A stretch of 64,000 bases of DNA from Mesocentrotus franciscanus (Eukaryota > Echinodermata > Echinoidea > Camarodonta > Strongylocentrotidae). Positions 27,483-40,501 of the stretch are shown here, one piece after another. Numbering within the stretch: position 1 is the first letter of the stretch; each line of letters begins with the position of its first letter. Position numbers and translations under genes: made by a program. The notes under the pieces are model-generated. The model made no database searches and was not told the DNA's origin. It was given only the letters and a program-made list of their open reading frames with translations. The stretch is from contig CP137668.1 of the NCBI GenBank assembly GCA_037976565.1, positions 4,050,261-4,114,260 on the forward strand, in the 5' to 3' direction.

Positions 27483-27668
27483 GATATTGACTGGTAGGGT
27501 GTGTAATATAACATTTTTTGGACAGCAAGGGAGCAACTTTTTCCTGTGTGATCATCCCTCAGCGCTGTGCTCTTCGTAAAAATATAACCCCTTGGAAAAT
27601 ATAAGTCCCTTAATTTCTTTGGCAGTAAAAAAAAAATGTTATATTACACATTCTACCAGTCAATATCT
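27483..27668. mobile_element. Foldback element inside the inferred collagen 3'UTR
   Basis: Left arm ATATTGACTGGTAGGGTGTG and TAATATAACATTTTTTGG pair with right arm AAAAAATGTTATATTACACA and TTCTACCAGTCAATATCT, a stem of about 38 bp with one or two mismatches. If transcribed, it would form a long hairpin. Confidence 0.75.
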
Positions 27669-30600
27669 GTATACTATTTGTATGTAGTTTTGAAAGTATA
27701 AGTATCCCTGTCAATATCACTAAACAGATCTGTCATTTGAGCATCATCTTGAAAGTACTTTCACAGTATCATCAGCTCAACTTATACAACAAAACTTTAT
27801 TTCTAACTTTTTAGCCCCCACGAGTGCAGCGAAAATAATTCTACAAACAACTTCTCAGGATTCATGCTACAAGCATATAAACAACATTGTATAAGTCATA
27901 TGCTACAAAGATTTAAGGCATTGGCAAGGCTTCTGTGCCAAATTGATAGACTCTACAGGCTCTTTTCTATCAATGCAGTATTCAAATAAGCTAAACAATA
28001 AAAATGAAAAGGCAATAGAGTCGGTTATTTCCTGGGCGAGTCAGCATTGCAAAGTCATCGATCTGAGGTTGCGATCTATGTTTTTGTTAGCTTTAAATGC
28101 AGCATTTTTGTGCCTGAGATTATTCTGAAATTACACAACATATGAAATGTAGACATGACTCCTATGGACAAGTAAATTTCTGGTCATGTGGATGCCAATA
28201 AACACATCAGTAAGATTCCTCAAAACATCTCAAAATACTAACTCTATGGTGAATTTAGTCCCCTTCTTCAGTGAGCAACAATGATACCCCCCATTTTTCT
28301 ACTGTGTTGTTTTTGTCACCACTTGCTCAACCATCAACTTCACTTGCCCCATAAAAACAAATGTTGAGAGATTGTAATTCCTTTAGTTGCCCGACTGGAA
28401 AGGCATGAGTTAGATTTTCCCAGTGGCATATCACTGGTTGCCCCAGAGTGGCAAGTGGACAATTGAGTCTGCAGCAATACTTATGTTACAACTACTTCAT
28501 AAAGAGCTAAACAATGGTGTACAATTTGAAAAAGAAAAGAAAAATATGAGAAAAGCTAGAAGTAAAAAATGTGAGCACAAATATTTGTATTATCAATATA
28601 AATATAGCACCAGATTGGCTTTGACTTTCAATAATGCGTCTCAATTTACCTACAGGAACATTTCATATCCAGATATCTACACAATAGCAAACTGACAATC
28701 AAACAAGGGAAAAGGGGGTAAAATATTCAAGATATTTACAAGGACAATCCTAAAAAGCCAGTATTATTTACTTTGCACATACTATACAGGTCTTTTCAAG
28801 CTACGCTTTTTTTTCTCTCTTTGCAATATGAAATTAGCACCAAACTTAGTCAAATTTGGCATGATATGTGTTAGCATCCCATACTGAGGTAAATCGAGAT
28901 CTGTAGATTTAAAAAAAGCAATTTTGTATCCTGAATTCTACATAATTTGTGGCATAGCAGACATAGTAAGTATAAAAAGCTTCAAGCTATGATTTATTAA
29001 TCCTGCTAAAATAAATACATACAATAAATTGCTTTGACATGATCCTTACTATCAAGTTAAAATGTTAAAACTTTTGCAAATTTTAGCAAATCCAGTATAG
29101 ATCCATGTCCTTTTTTTCACTGAGTAAAAATTCTAGTACATGTACAAGAAAAATAATGCCTAACTATTCTGTACAAAAATACCACAGATGCTATTCATTT
29201 CTTCAATTGATAATCACAATGATAAATACAAAACTGTTTGTAGTTGGTGACATTTTGAACAAAATGTCACTCAGAAAGACAATGTCATAGATGAGTCAAA
29301 ATTCTTATTCCATTTCTTGTTCCCCCCTTTGGTATGTTATGAGCAATCTGGATCCAACTTCTCAAAACTTTAAGAGCTTCCACGGTTAAACAAAAAAGCA
29401 AGTCTTCTTCACTCATCTATAAGATGCATTTTTTTGTTCAGTTAAAGATAATTTTGAATTCTGGTAATGACCCATGATAATTCAGAATCAATTAGTAAAC
29501 TTCTTTAGAAAAGTAATTACTAGTACATTACTCAAATTGAAATAGGATGAATGTAATGTCCATGTCATTACTTTGTTTAAATTTATAATTGACAATCTAT
29601 TCAGAATTAATTAAAGCAACTTTCTTTTGAAATGCAATTAACTAGCACTCATATCCTATCCAGAGATTGATCTGAAATATGCAGAGAACAAGGATGTCAC
29701 CCATTCAATCACCCATTCAATGTGATCAATTCACATACCTGTTAAAATGTTTTTGGTCGAGCTGCTTGAAGTATATAAACCTAGAAAAATTCCTTCTACA
29801 CACACTAGGAAACATATTTCTTCCACTTTCATTTTTACATCACCCTCAATTCAATACTTCAATCTCTCCAAATATTTCTTTCTTATCAACTATAAATTTC
29901 ATCTTTTACATGTGAAAAGACGGGAATAGTTCTACCAATCTGTGAATTTGAGAGTTGGATTATTATCACAAGAAATATCAAATTTACAACTGCAAAACCG
30001 ACAATGAAATCTCTGATCGATGCATCCATCTACATATCACATATAAAACTACATAATGGTATGGAAGACAATCTTTAAGGCCCAACTGGAAGGATTTTTC
30101 AATCATCAGTTTCTGTGATGATTTTTCACAAATATCACTATTTGTCCTAATTTCAACAAAATGTTATCATTATCATAAAATATTTTGTAGTGACATAAAT
30201 AATTATTTACACTTTTTACTCTAGGAAGTAATCGTCCAGTACAGCATATCAAGTGTGAGCTAAACTCCAAGAAATATACATTATTTCACACTCAAATCTT
30301 CCTATTTTTTCATCATAATTTTCACAAGGTTCATCAGTACCCTTTCTGGCATTTTCAAATTGGCCCTTTTCATAGACTATTAGAAAACACCTAACAAATT
30401 AGTAAAGAGTTTCACAGTATTATTGAAATGATTTTTATTTGGTGTGCATAAGAGTTCATCTCGATTCATTATTTATTTGCAATGTTCTGCTCTTAATTAT
30501 GAACAAGCACTTTGCTAAAGTGATACCTCAATATTTATAAATCAAACCTGATTTGACTAAACAACAAAGGATGTATACAGGATGCAAGGCAGTTAAATAT

Positions 30601-30736
30601 CTCCATCACATATCTTTTGAATACATCATTAGTTATAAATTCACTATGAGGAATTTAATCTAAATTCATCTCAATGTACTTCCATTCAAAAGATTCAATG
30701 GTAGGATAGAACTCTATATGGAAAGATGATGGTATT

Positions 30737-30947
30737 TTACTTCCTGGCATTAGGTCGAGCCGTCTGCACACATAGAACAGCAAAGGCGTTATTACAAGGG
30801 AACTCATCTTGTCCTAATAATTTATGATCAGATAAAGGACTAGCCTGACCACGAGCAAAATGATTTTGTGCTCTCCAAGCTTCACAGAAACTCTCGGCCA
30901 TTCGTTCACCGTTGGGGTAGGACCCATGCCACATGTACTTATCAGGC
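30737..30947 (-). CDS. COL15A1/COL18A1: Collagen XV/XVIII exon 34: endostatin C-terminus and stop
   Basis: Acceptor TTTATCTTTCAG; the first base completes Trp. [35 protein letters not shown] and CNNAFAVLC, then TARPNARK and stop at 30737-30739. It holds the remaining three endostatin cysteines and the WHGS motif typical of the family. Confidence 0.98.
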
Positions 30948-33900
30948 CTGAAAGATAAAAGACAAGGAATACAGATATTACACCATGCAGCTTAAATACC
31001 TTTGTTCATTTTCAATATAGAACAATAAATGTACAAGATAATCTTCTAATATATGGTTATATTTCAATTGCACAATTAAACTTAGATTAAAATGTCATTG
31101 ACTGGGAGCTAGAAGGACACTAACTCATCTTTCATCAAAGAGTTATCACCCTTCTGACTCTCAGCAGACGATATGGGTTCATGCTTTCAAGACTCTTTTG
31201 CAGGATTATAGTAAAGTTTAAAATCTTTTTTTTTTTAATCTGATTTATGAGCGCTACAGTACACTGGAATTAATCCATTCATTGAAGTTCTTTTTACAGG
31301 GTCGCTTTAAAGATATTTTTGGAAAAATCCCCCCATTACTTTTCACTGTTTCACTATTCTTTGAGTATTCATGTTTTCAACAGGGTTGGTGATCATCAAT
31401 GGTGTGAATAAATGTACAGGTAATCAATCATCTGGTTTTGTGTTAGTGTTATAAATCATCATGATTAGATTTGTTATAGGTTAGGGAGTAGATGACTTAA
31501 TACAATATTTGAACTGCCCCAACCTAGCAAATTTTGCTTGTCTGGGAGTTGAACCCAGGACCTCCCTTAAGCATACTATCATAACATGATGATTTTTTGT
31601 GGTGAAAATATTCACTCTCTCACACATCGAAAGAAATAACACAATTACTACAACAAATAATAATGTTTACCCCAAGTTCTGACTCTTTTATTTTGCTCGC
31701 TTGTACTGATCAGACCGCCTTTTGTGCACAGATATGAATATTCATGAGATTTGTAACAGTACTCACCATGTTTGATCGGTCATAACATCTTTACCATCGA
31801 AGGAATATATGTGAAAGCTGTCATGGAATGGAGCTTCGTTCTCCGTGCTAAAGATATCATCCCAAGATTCGAACAAAACTTCTTGCTGTAAGGGAGAGAA
31901 AGACAAAGAGAAATGAAATGATGTAATTTTTTGCTCCATGAATTCTTTCTTTCAATGCAGACAGATTAACACCTTGCAGAAGACGTTGGGATCCAGTATT
32001 TTGTATAAGAGGGGGCACAATATTCCAACAATTTGCTGACAAGCAAGCAAATTTAAAAAAAAATCATCAGGTTTTCTGTTGTCCCCCTCCCAATTAAAAA
32101 TATATAAATAAAGGTCATCAGGATTTTTCAGACATCATCTCAAAAGAGTGAAGGGAGCACTCATCAACCCTTGAACTGAGAGTCAAGTGCATGGACCACT
32201 ATACCCCAACACCTGGGCATAACTGGACATAATATACAGAGCAAAATATTTGTCGCCTTTATGAGGTTCTTGGTCGTTTACCTTTGCATTAGCGATGGGT
32301 AAGCCTTTGTCCTGTCTCCTCACTATTGTCTTGATATCTTGTAGAGGGGATGAGAGGAAGGCTCGATACGTTCCTTTCAGTCCTGCTTCCTTCGCTTGCT
32401 TCCAGCACTTGAAGTCCGCACCACTGATTCCCCCAATCATGTATCCTTCTTGGGGTGTATTTAGGGCATACATGTAGAGCTGAAAATCAAAATGAATGGG
32501 GGTTAAATCATTTGTGATTATGGTGTAGTTAAGTTCCAAATTCATTACAAGAACAGGTTTCCTTCATTTGTTACGAAAATGAATTCCATAACATTTTGTA
32601 TTACATGTACAATATCTATAAATATCCTTTATCAATAATAATTTTCCACAATTTTTTCATAACTTTTCCAATATTTCATGCAGGAAATCAGGACATATCC
32701 AGGCCTGGGAATTTTCCAAACTTGACCTGATCTTTTCCAGGTTTTCCATGGCTGTGGGAACCCTGTAAGAAATTGAAAAGTTCTTTAAATAAAAGATCTG
32801 GGGGGTGTTTCACAAAGACTAAGATCGACTTTAAGTTGGACTTAACTATGGCAGGCCGTCCATGCCACTGTTTGCTCTCACCATTTACTGGCATTGGTCT
32901 CTCAAGGGACGTACAAATCATGGTCACAAATCTACAGAATTTACATTTTATGAGAGTTCATTATTGAAGGAAAATGTATTATCTAAAGATCATAATTGAG
33001 AGACCAATAGTAGAGCAACCAGTGGCATGAACAGCCTGCCATAGTTAAGTCCAAATTAAAGTCGATCTTAGTCTTTGTGAAACACCCCTGTAGTCATTAA
33101 GCATTTCATTGTAGAAAATCTGTAGAACATAATATTTTCGCTCACCATAGGTTGGTCTGCTACAGGTATTTCTGGTCCTGGAAGCAGAGGCTCCGGTCTA
33201 TCTGTCAGTCCTGGACCTGGGATCTGAGGAGGCTCGGTTGGATCCACAAACGGCGCAAGCTGCAGGGAAAGCATTAGTATTAACGCCAAAACGGCACCAA
33301 TGAAGTGGACTCTGTACAGATCCAGTGTCTTTCTATATGTAGCTCTACACCTTAAATAGAAACTAAGGTCCCACTCTAATATAATACTAAATATAAAGTG
33401 ATGGTAACCATCTACATCCACAAATAGAGAATTGAAACCCACATGCAAATATACCAAATAAGAGTCCACAAAATAATCATGCAGTTTCTACCCTTATCCC
33501 ATGAAACATACACATATATGACACATTTATGAATATATGAAAATCCAATGAACACCAATATTGAAATACTAGATGATGAATTCAGATCTGTCTTCATAGA
33601 GAAATGAAGAATCTAAAGGCATGGTCATGAAAAGAAATTTCCTTTTGACTGAAAGCTTTTGTTTCAAAACTTAAAGGTCACCTGCAACTGTAAACATAGT
33701 ACATAACAAAACGTGATACACAGAATAGAGTCAGAACATAATAATTTCTATACTATCTTTTCTACTTGAGTTGCTGCATTGGTCTGTTTAAGGTGATATT
33801 TTGTTAGGTTCAACTGAAATTTGGGGATAAAATGTGCTGTTATGCAATACCAGGGAGATTTTAGGGTTTCATGAACAGAAATAAATATAGGTCAAATTAA

Positions 33901-34723
33901 AAACTGCAAATTATTTGGAAAGGGAATGATTGAGAAAACCAGTGCATTTAGATACTATAAGTTTTGGGGAGGTATCTGACAAGGCAGTTTGCCAGGGGTA
34001 TAGATTTTTAAAAAGAAAAGAAAAATTCTAAACAGAATAATGAGAATGGATATATAGTGCACAAGAAATAAACTATAGTATGACTTATAAACACACTTTG
34101 AAATTAACAATAATCATCAGTTGGAAAAAGAGAATGTGGTATCTAAACTTCAAAAGAATCAAAGATAACCTTAGATATGCAAGATATGATGTAAAATAGG
34201 TGACATAAGTAAGTGCACAGATCACAGAAAAATGAAAGAAAGAAATTAAACTTGAGAAAAGAGATGAGAAAGATATGGACAATAAGAAGATTGAGAACCT
34301 GTACATGTAGCAACTGAAATAATGGGAGAGAGAGAGAGAGAGAGAGAGAGAAGGTGAGTAAGGAAAGAAGAAACATTAAGAGCTTTCAAAAGGAGACATA
34401 GGATTATATAATAGTATGGAGATATATACAAGAGAGAAAAATGTATTAACCTGAAGGGAAAGAGAGAGAGAACGAGAATTGAGAGTTGCATTGCATATTG
34501 AAGTGAAGTAGTGCAAGTGCAGTAGAGAGCAATATATATAAAAAGAGGTATATATTTAAAAAATGAAAATATGGTTGAAGTGAAAGAGCTAGAAAGATAG
34601 GAAAGGTATATATGACATATAAATGTTGTAAATGAGAAAGAGAGAGAGAGATACCAATAGAGACACACACACACAGATAAAGAAGAGACAGACAGACAGA
34701 CAGATGGAAAGAGACAAGGAGGA

Positions 34724-34759
<36 letters not shown>

Positions 34760-37700
34760 AGCTACATATCAGTAGAGAGCAACATATAAAAGGAGCTACT
34801 GTACATAAGATAGGAAAATATTCTTGAAGTGAGAAAGTTAGAGATATGAAAAAGCTATACATGAGAAATAATTGAGGTAGATGAGTAAGAGAGAGAAAGA
34901 GAGAGAAAGGGATAGCATAAGAGTGATGATAAACCATAAGTCTTACAGTGGTGGTAGGTGTTAATGTAGTAGTAGTAGTTCTCGATGTAATGGATGGTTG
35001 AGGGCGTGGTTGAGGGCGTGGTTCGGAGGTAGGTGGTAAGGTAAAGGTAGCTCCCAGCTGTAGGAAGGAAGAAATTAATACTGTGATGGCCGCAGGTCAA
35101 AGGTAATTATCTACATTTCAATCTTGCCAATTTGAACATCACTTCACCAATTAGATATCCATGTATTCATGTATACACTCCAAACCAACATGAAGACCGT
35201 TTGAAAAATAAATATATCCCAATGTTTAGTTGTACATTTCCAATCCAAACCCACAAGATATAATTCAAACCCAATGTTTATAAATATTCCCATTATGGAA
35301 AGACAAATGACATACGAGACAAACCCAAGAAATTCAAATGTTTATGTCAATTTTCATTTTGTATTTTTTCTATGATTTTGTATCACTTTTTTCAAAGTAC
35401 AAATTTCTATTTTGTCCACTATCAAAAATGTAAGAATCAAACTGCCTCCAATTTGAAAAATCAGGCCAACTGATTTTCTTTCTTTATTATGATAATAAAA
35501 ATCCTTTAAAAAGAAGGATTTGGCAATTCCAAGATGAATATATTCATTATGTCCCACATGAAATAAATTTTACAGACTAGTAAACAGACATAATTGTATC
35601 AAATAACCAATCAGGACACCTGCCTAAATATTCAACTGAAAGTTTTGAATTTGGAGTCAAATCTTGGTCAATATTCAATAAACCCATGTGGGACATTTAT
35701 TAATATTCAACTTGGAATTGCTGATATGGCTATGCAAGAGAAAGAATTGGAATAGCAAGAATGGTTTACAACTTGTCTACTTTTGCAACAATTCATCATT
35801 CAGATGGATGGTTAGCATAAGGGGGAGTAGCTTTCAATCAGAAAAAGGCATTTCTCAAAGATAACTAAATGACTTTCATGTTCCAGTACTGCCCACACAG
35901 CCACAAAACTTTGAAAATGAAAAACTCATATACAAAAAGATTGGACACACAAAACTGAATAGATGCTAAAATGAAATCTGACATCAAAGACCAGAGACAG
36001 TCAATCTTGCATGCAAACTGACAAGATATTTCAAAGAAAAAATGACAAGTGATTCCATCTACACGTAGAAACATGATAATGATCTACATCACTGGTTTAC
36101 AGTAATTACAATCATGCCACATACATAGTATTAGACTTTTGCCTAATTTACTGTAAATTTAACCCTCCATGGAACAAGAAATAAAATCAATAGTAGACAG
36201 AAAGTGATTCACTTCAGTTGGACTTGTCCAAACTCCTGTCTACTATTGTAAGTTAGGGATTGTATATTGACATTGTCCATTCCCCAAATTAGTTTATTTA
36301 AATATCATTAAAAAAAACAAAGTATATGCCTATATCTGTACCACACTCATCACTTCCGAGCAGTTTTTATGATTCAAAGAATCATATGGATCAATCCTAT
36401 TCAGAATTCCGAACAGCATGTATTCCTGTCTATTAGATATACGCCACATTCTTCTCTCTCAACAGCATTAGAATAATCATAACAGAAGTTCCTGGTCCTG
36501 GTCTAGCTCCCGATGTATCTTACCAGTACTTGTTGCATGCCAGTCTCAACCCTGATGTAGAGTTCCTGGACCCGTATGATGAAGGCCATAGTGCCCACCT
36601 CCAGTCCTCTCATGCCATCAAGCATGTCCTGGATGGTGGCAAACCTGGCCATCTGAAGAAGAACAAAAAATGCAAAAAAAAATCTCTTTAAAAAGGGACA
36701 TAGTTGCAAAAAATCAAATCATTTCATACTGCTAAAAATTAGGAATTTCTCAAGAAGAAATTAGGAATAAGTGTACTTTGTAAGGATTTTTCACATACCG
36801 GTATGTTTTTAGAAAAATAGAGGAATCCAAAATTTTGAAAAATGGTTTGATCGAAGTACGAAAAAGAAATCATTTCTCCAAATTAGGGATAGTGGCAGGA
36901 CATACAATTCTTTCAACTTGAACTTTCAGTTCTCCTTCAGAACTACCAACTAACAGACCATACTACTTAACAACATGTACATACAAAAACACCGGGGCAG
37001 TACAACTACAAGTTCGCCGACAACCCATTGAAATGTGTGCATTAATTTTGACACATATTTCTATGGGATTTCTGTGAACTTGTACTTATGACGGTTTCGT
37101 GAAACGATGCCCAATTCTACAAAACTACAAGGTCCCAGGTTAAAAACAAAGCCGATGCTTTAGATCCTTTGGTATAGCAATTCTTCCCAAATGCTACGTC
37201 TCTTGGATAGAACTTGGAAAGAAAGTTCACTTATTGCTATTCTCCAAGCATTACATGTACTTGTTTTCTTGGCAATCAAGTAAAGTTATCAATGACTAAT
37301 CAATCAATCTAACATCTCATACTTCTTCCATCATCATTTTCTGGGAAGCAAACTCCTAAATTTTCTATTCCTGTGCCATATACACTCACCCCTACATAAT
37401 CTCCACCTCCGGAATGCCCAATGCTTCCTCCAGGCTCACCCGGCTGTCCTGGCTCCCCTTGTGGACCTGGTTCTCCATAGCCGGTGGGTCCTTGTGGTCC
37501 ACGTGGGCCCCTAGATCCTGGTCTTCCATCGAACCCTGGGGAACCTGATTGGCCCTCCCTGCCCGGCTCACCAGGCTCACCCTTCAATCCCTGCAAAAAA
37601 GGTCACAAGTAAAGATTTTAAGAATCAGGGATTGTATCGACGTGTACATCAATATGTATATCCAAGCACAAAAATTGAAGCTTACCCCTCCCCCCCCCAC

Positions 37701-37967
37701 CCTTGATCGATCTACTGATATGTATTGTTACAAGTGTATGCATACTTTGTTTATTTTAAAAGGTTCAATGAATGATGGAGTGGTACATACCCTTTCACCA
37801 TTTCCATTTCCATTTCCATTGTAGTACGCTGGTTCGCCTGGAGGACCGGGTGTTCCTGGAGGACCGGGGGGACCTTGAGACCCATCACGCCCATCTCTAC
37901 CAGGCTGGCCTTCAGAACCATACCCTGGTTCACCTTGTTCTCCTTTGATACTCTCTCCTGGTTGACC

Positions 37968-38015
<48 letters not shown>

Positions 38016-38449
38016 GATGGTTGAAATGAAAAAGCCAAGCATCAAATAGGACATGGAAGCCCCTTTCAGAATGGGTCAAAGATGATGTGATGATTGTAAA
38101 GAATAATCATTTACAATCAATGCTATATACAAGAACAATGGTTTGATATGTGCAGGGTTGGATATGCGACTTATTGGAAATGTCAAAATTCTAGCTGTTT
38201 GTTACATACATACGTTCTTGGTGAATGTAAAGATATATTAAAGGAAATATGATAGAATAAAAGGTAAAGATACAAGAACTTATGTACTTAGAAAAAGATT
38301 AAAAATTGGCTATAAGAAAGAAAAGAGGGAGAGAAACAAAAATGGTAGAGAGACAGAGAGACACAAGCATAAATAAAAAAGAGAGAGAGACACACACACA
38401 CACATACACACACATACACAGAATGAGAGAGAAAGAGAGAAAGAGAGAA

Positions 38450-38482
<33 letters not shown>

Positions 38483-40467
38483 ACAAAGTTCTGTTCTTTT
38501 CTAAATTCCCACTCGGAGCCAACTTTTGTTCACGATTTGTTCATTAATTAACTTACATCTCTGCCTGGAGGACCTTGTTCTCCTGGTGGTCCAATAAACA
38601 CCTCATCATTCACAAAGAAATCTCCTGGATCACCCTATGAATAAGAAGATGAAGAATAGTGAATGAAAATCAGTTATGTCATCAGTGCTTTGGTTCATTC
38701 ACGAGGTTTACATCACTGTCGTCTTCAGGAATATATCAAGCAGTGATTTTTCAGTTCAATGGATTCCTAAACTGGCTTCCCTTGCGAAGCTTGACTGTGA
38801 ATAATATTCATGTACTGATTGGTGATCAAAGATTCCATGCCAGGAAAGGGGAGGGGAAGGACGGTAACAGAAGCTCTTTAAAAAAAAAGTTCTTAAAAAT
38901 ACAATATGATTTCTATTCTAGATAGGTAGGAGGTTTTTGTTGGGTACATGTCAATGAAGGCCCACTACTGACACAGTTGATACAACATCTTGTTGGTATA
39001 CAGCTCATACTTACAGTAGAAAGGGAAGTGGGATGAATACACGTGTTACACAAAAATATCTTATTTACAAGTATTTCTAACAAAAAGGCCACTACTATTG
39101 CTTGATACATATATATTTATACATATTTATGGAGGGGAGGGGGGGGGGGTTGGTGGGGCTTAGAAAGGAGGTTAACAGGATAGATGTCTTACCTTTTCTC
39201 CCCTCACTCCATCTATTCCAGGCACCCCTGGTAATCCTTGTGCACCCTGAATTGATAAGAAAAGGGTTCAAACAGTCACCAATTGATCAATTAGTATGTT
39301 GCACAATGCACATTTAACAAGCTTACAGGTGTATATATTTCAGAACTTACTTTTTTGTAATTTTATGAATTATTTTTTTTTTAGTATAACTGCAAATTTG
39401 TAGATATTACATCTGGATAATGAAAAACAATCACATCTATATAAAAATACAGTATAGTGAGATATAAAGAAAAGTTACAAAACTGACAAAGTCAAAATTG
39501 TGACATTATGTCATGTTTTCACCCTTCTTTTAGGCATATGACAATGTTGCCTTGGATCATGGAATACATCAAGACAAGAAAATATCTAAATCTTACCGGT
39601 CTTCCTTCTAGTCCATCATCACCACGGTCTCCTTTATAACCTTCTAATCCTCTTAAACCTTGAACGCCTGGTAAACCTTGATAGATAAAAAAAAAACCCA
39701 GCAAGAATAAACACAGTGGAAATTAATGATATATCACCGGTAAGGTGGGAGAGGAGGAGAGGAACATTTCAATTTTACATTTCAAAAATTTGCAAAAGTA
39801 TAGTAGTTTTTTGTTTAGCTAGTCATACATGTACCATAATCATTTGGGATTGGGTAACTTTGTCTCAGATTCTGAAACAAAGTCCTGGATTTAGCTCATG
39901 ATGCAATGATAATTATAAACCTTTAGGTCAGTCAGGAACCCCATGACTTTTACAAGCCGATCGTCTGTCTGATTATCAAGATATTTATGATTGGAAATCG
40001 AAATCAAATTTTGCGTTTTCCTAACGGTTTTCATAACCACTATTGGGGAAAACGAGTATGGTAAAACCGGTCACTCAAAGATTTTTACTTTTTTGAGGCA
40101 CTTCTTGATCATTTTGAAGCGCAATTCTTTTAGGGCTTCAATATTACACCATATCACAGACACTGATAACACGTAGGGCCGTGCATCTCAGATTTAACAT
40201 TGTTAAACGATGCCTTTAAAGGGAGGTGGGATACCTGTATGCGTCTTACAATGAAGTCCCAAAATATTGACATGCAAACATAACCCCAAACTATTATCAT
40301 ATTTTCAACCTGCTATATTTTTTTATCTGCCAAAGTGATATTTAAAAGGATTCTCTCTTCGTTGTACTAGTGTGCACTTGCTTTTGACCGACTTCCATGC
40401 TACATTCCGTTATGTAATCATCTAGAATCTGAATCTTATCTCTCATTTCCCTCCTCACCTCCTTCCC

Positions 40468-40501
<34 letters not shown>

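Larger units (their letters stand above)
26100..30736 (-). other. Inferred collagen XV/XVIII 3'UTR
   Basis: A 4.6-kb A/T-rich stretch between the collagen stop codon and an AATAAA on the minus strand (26170-26175). Apart from one foldback element (27483-27668) it lacks the repeats found around it. No convincing coding frame on either strand. The assignment rests on composition and the poly(A) signal only. Confidence 0.5.

Noticed and set aside
34085..34937. Long minus-strand frames rich in Leu, Ser and Phe that look like membrane proteins
   Set aside because: They arise from GA/CT microsatellites in an intron; no start context, splice signals or conserved motif.
33146..35057. Mutually exclusive hinge exons
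   Set aside because: Both exons are phase 0 and begin LG/LA, so alternative use is possible, but nothing in the sequence shows exclusivity. Both are kept in the model.
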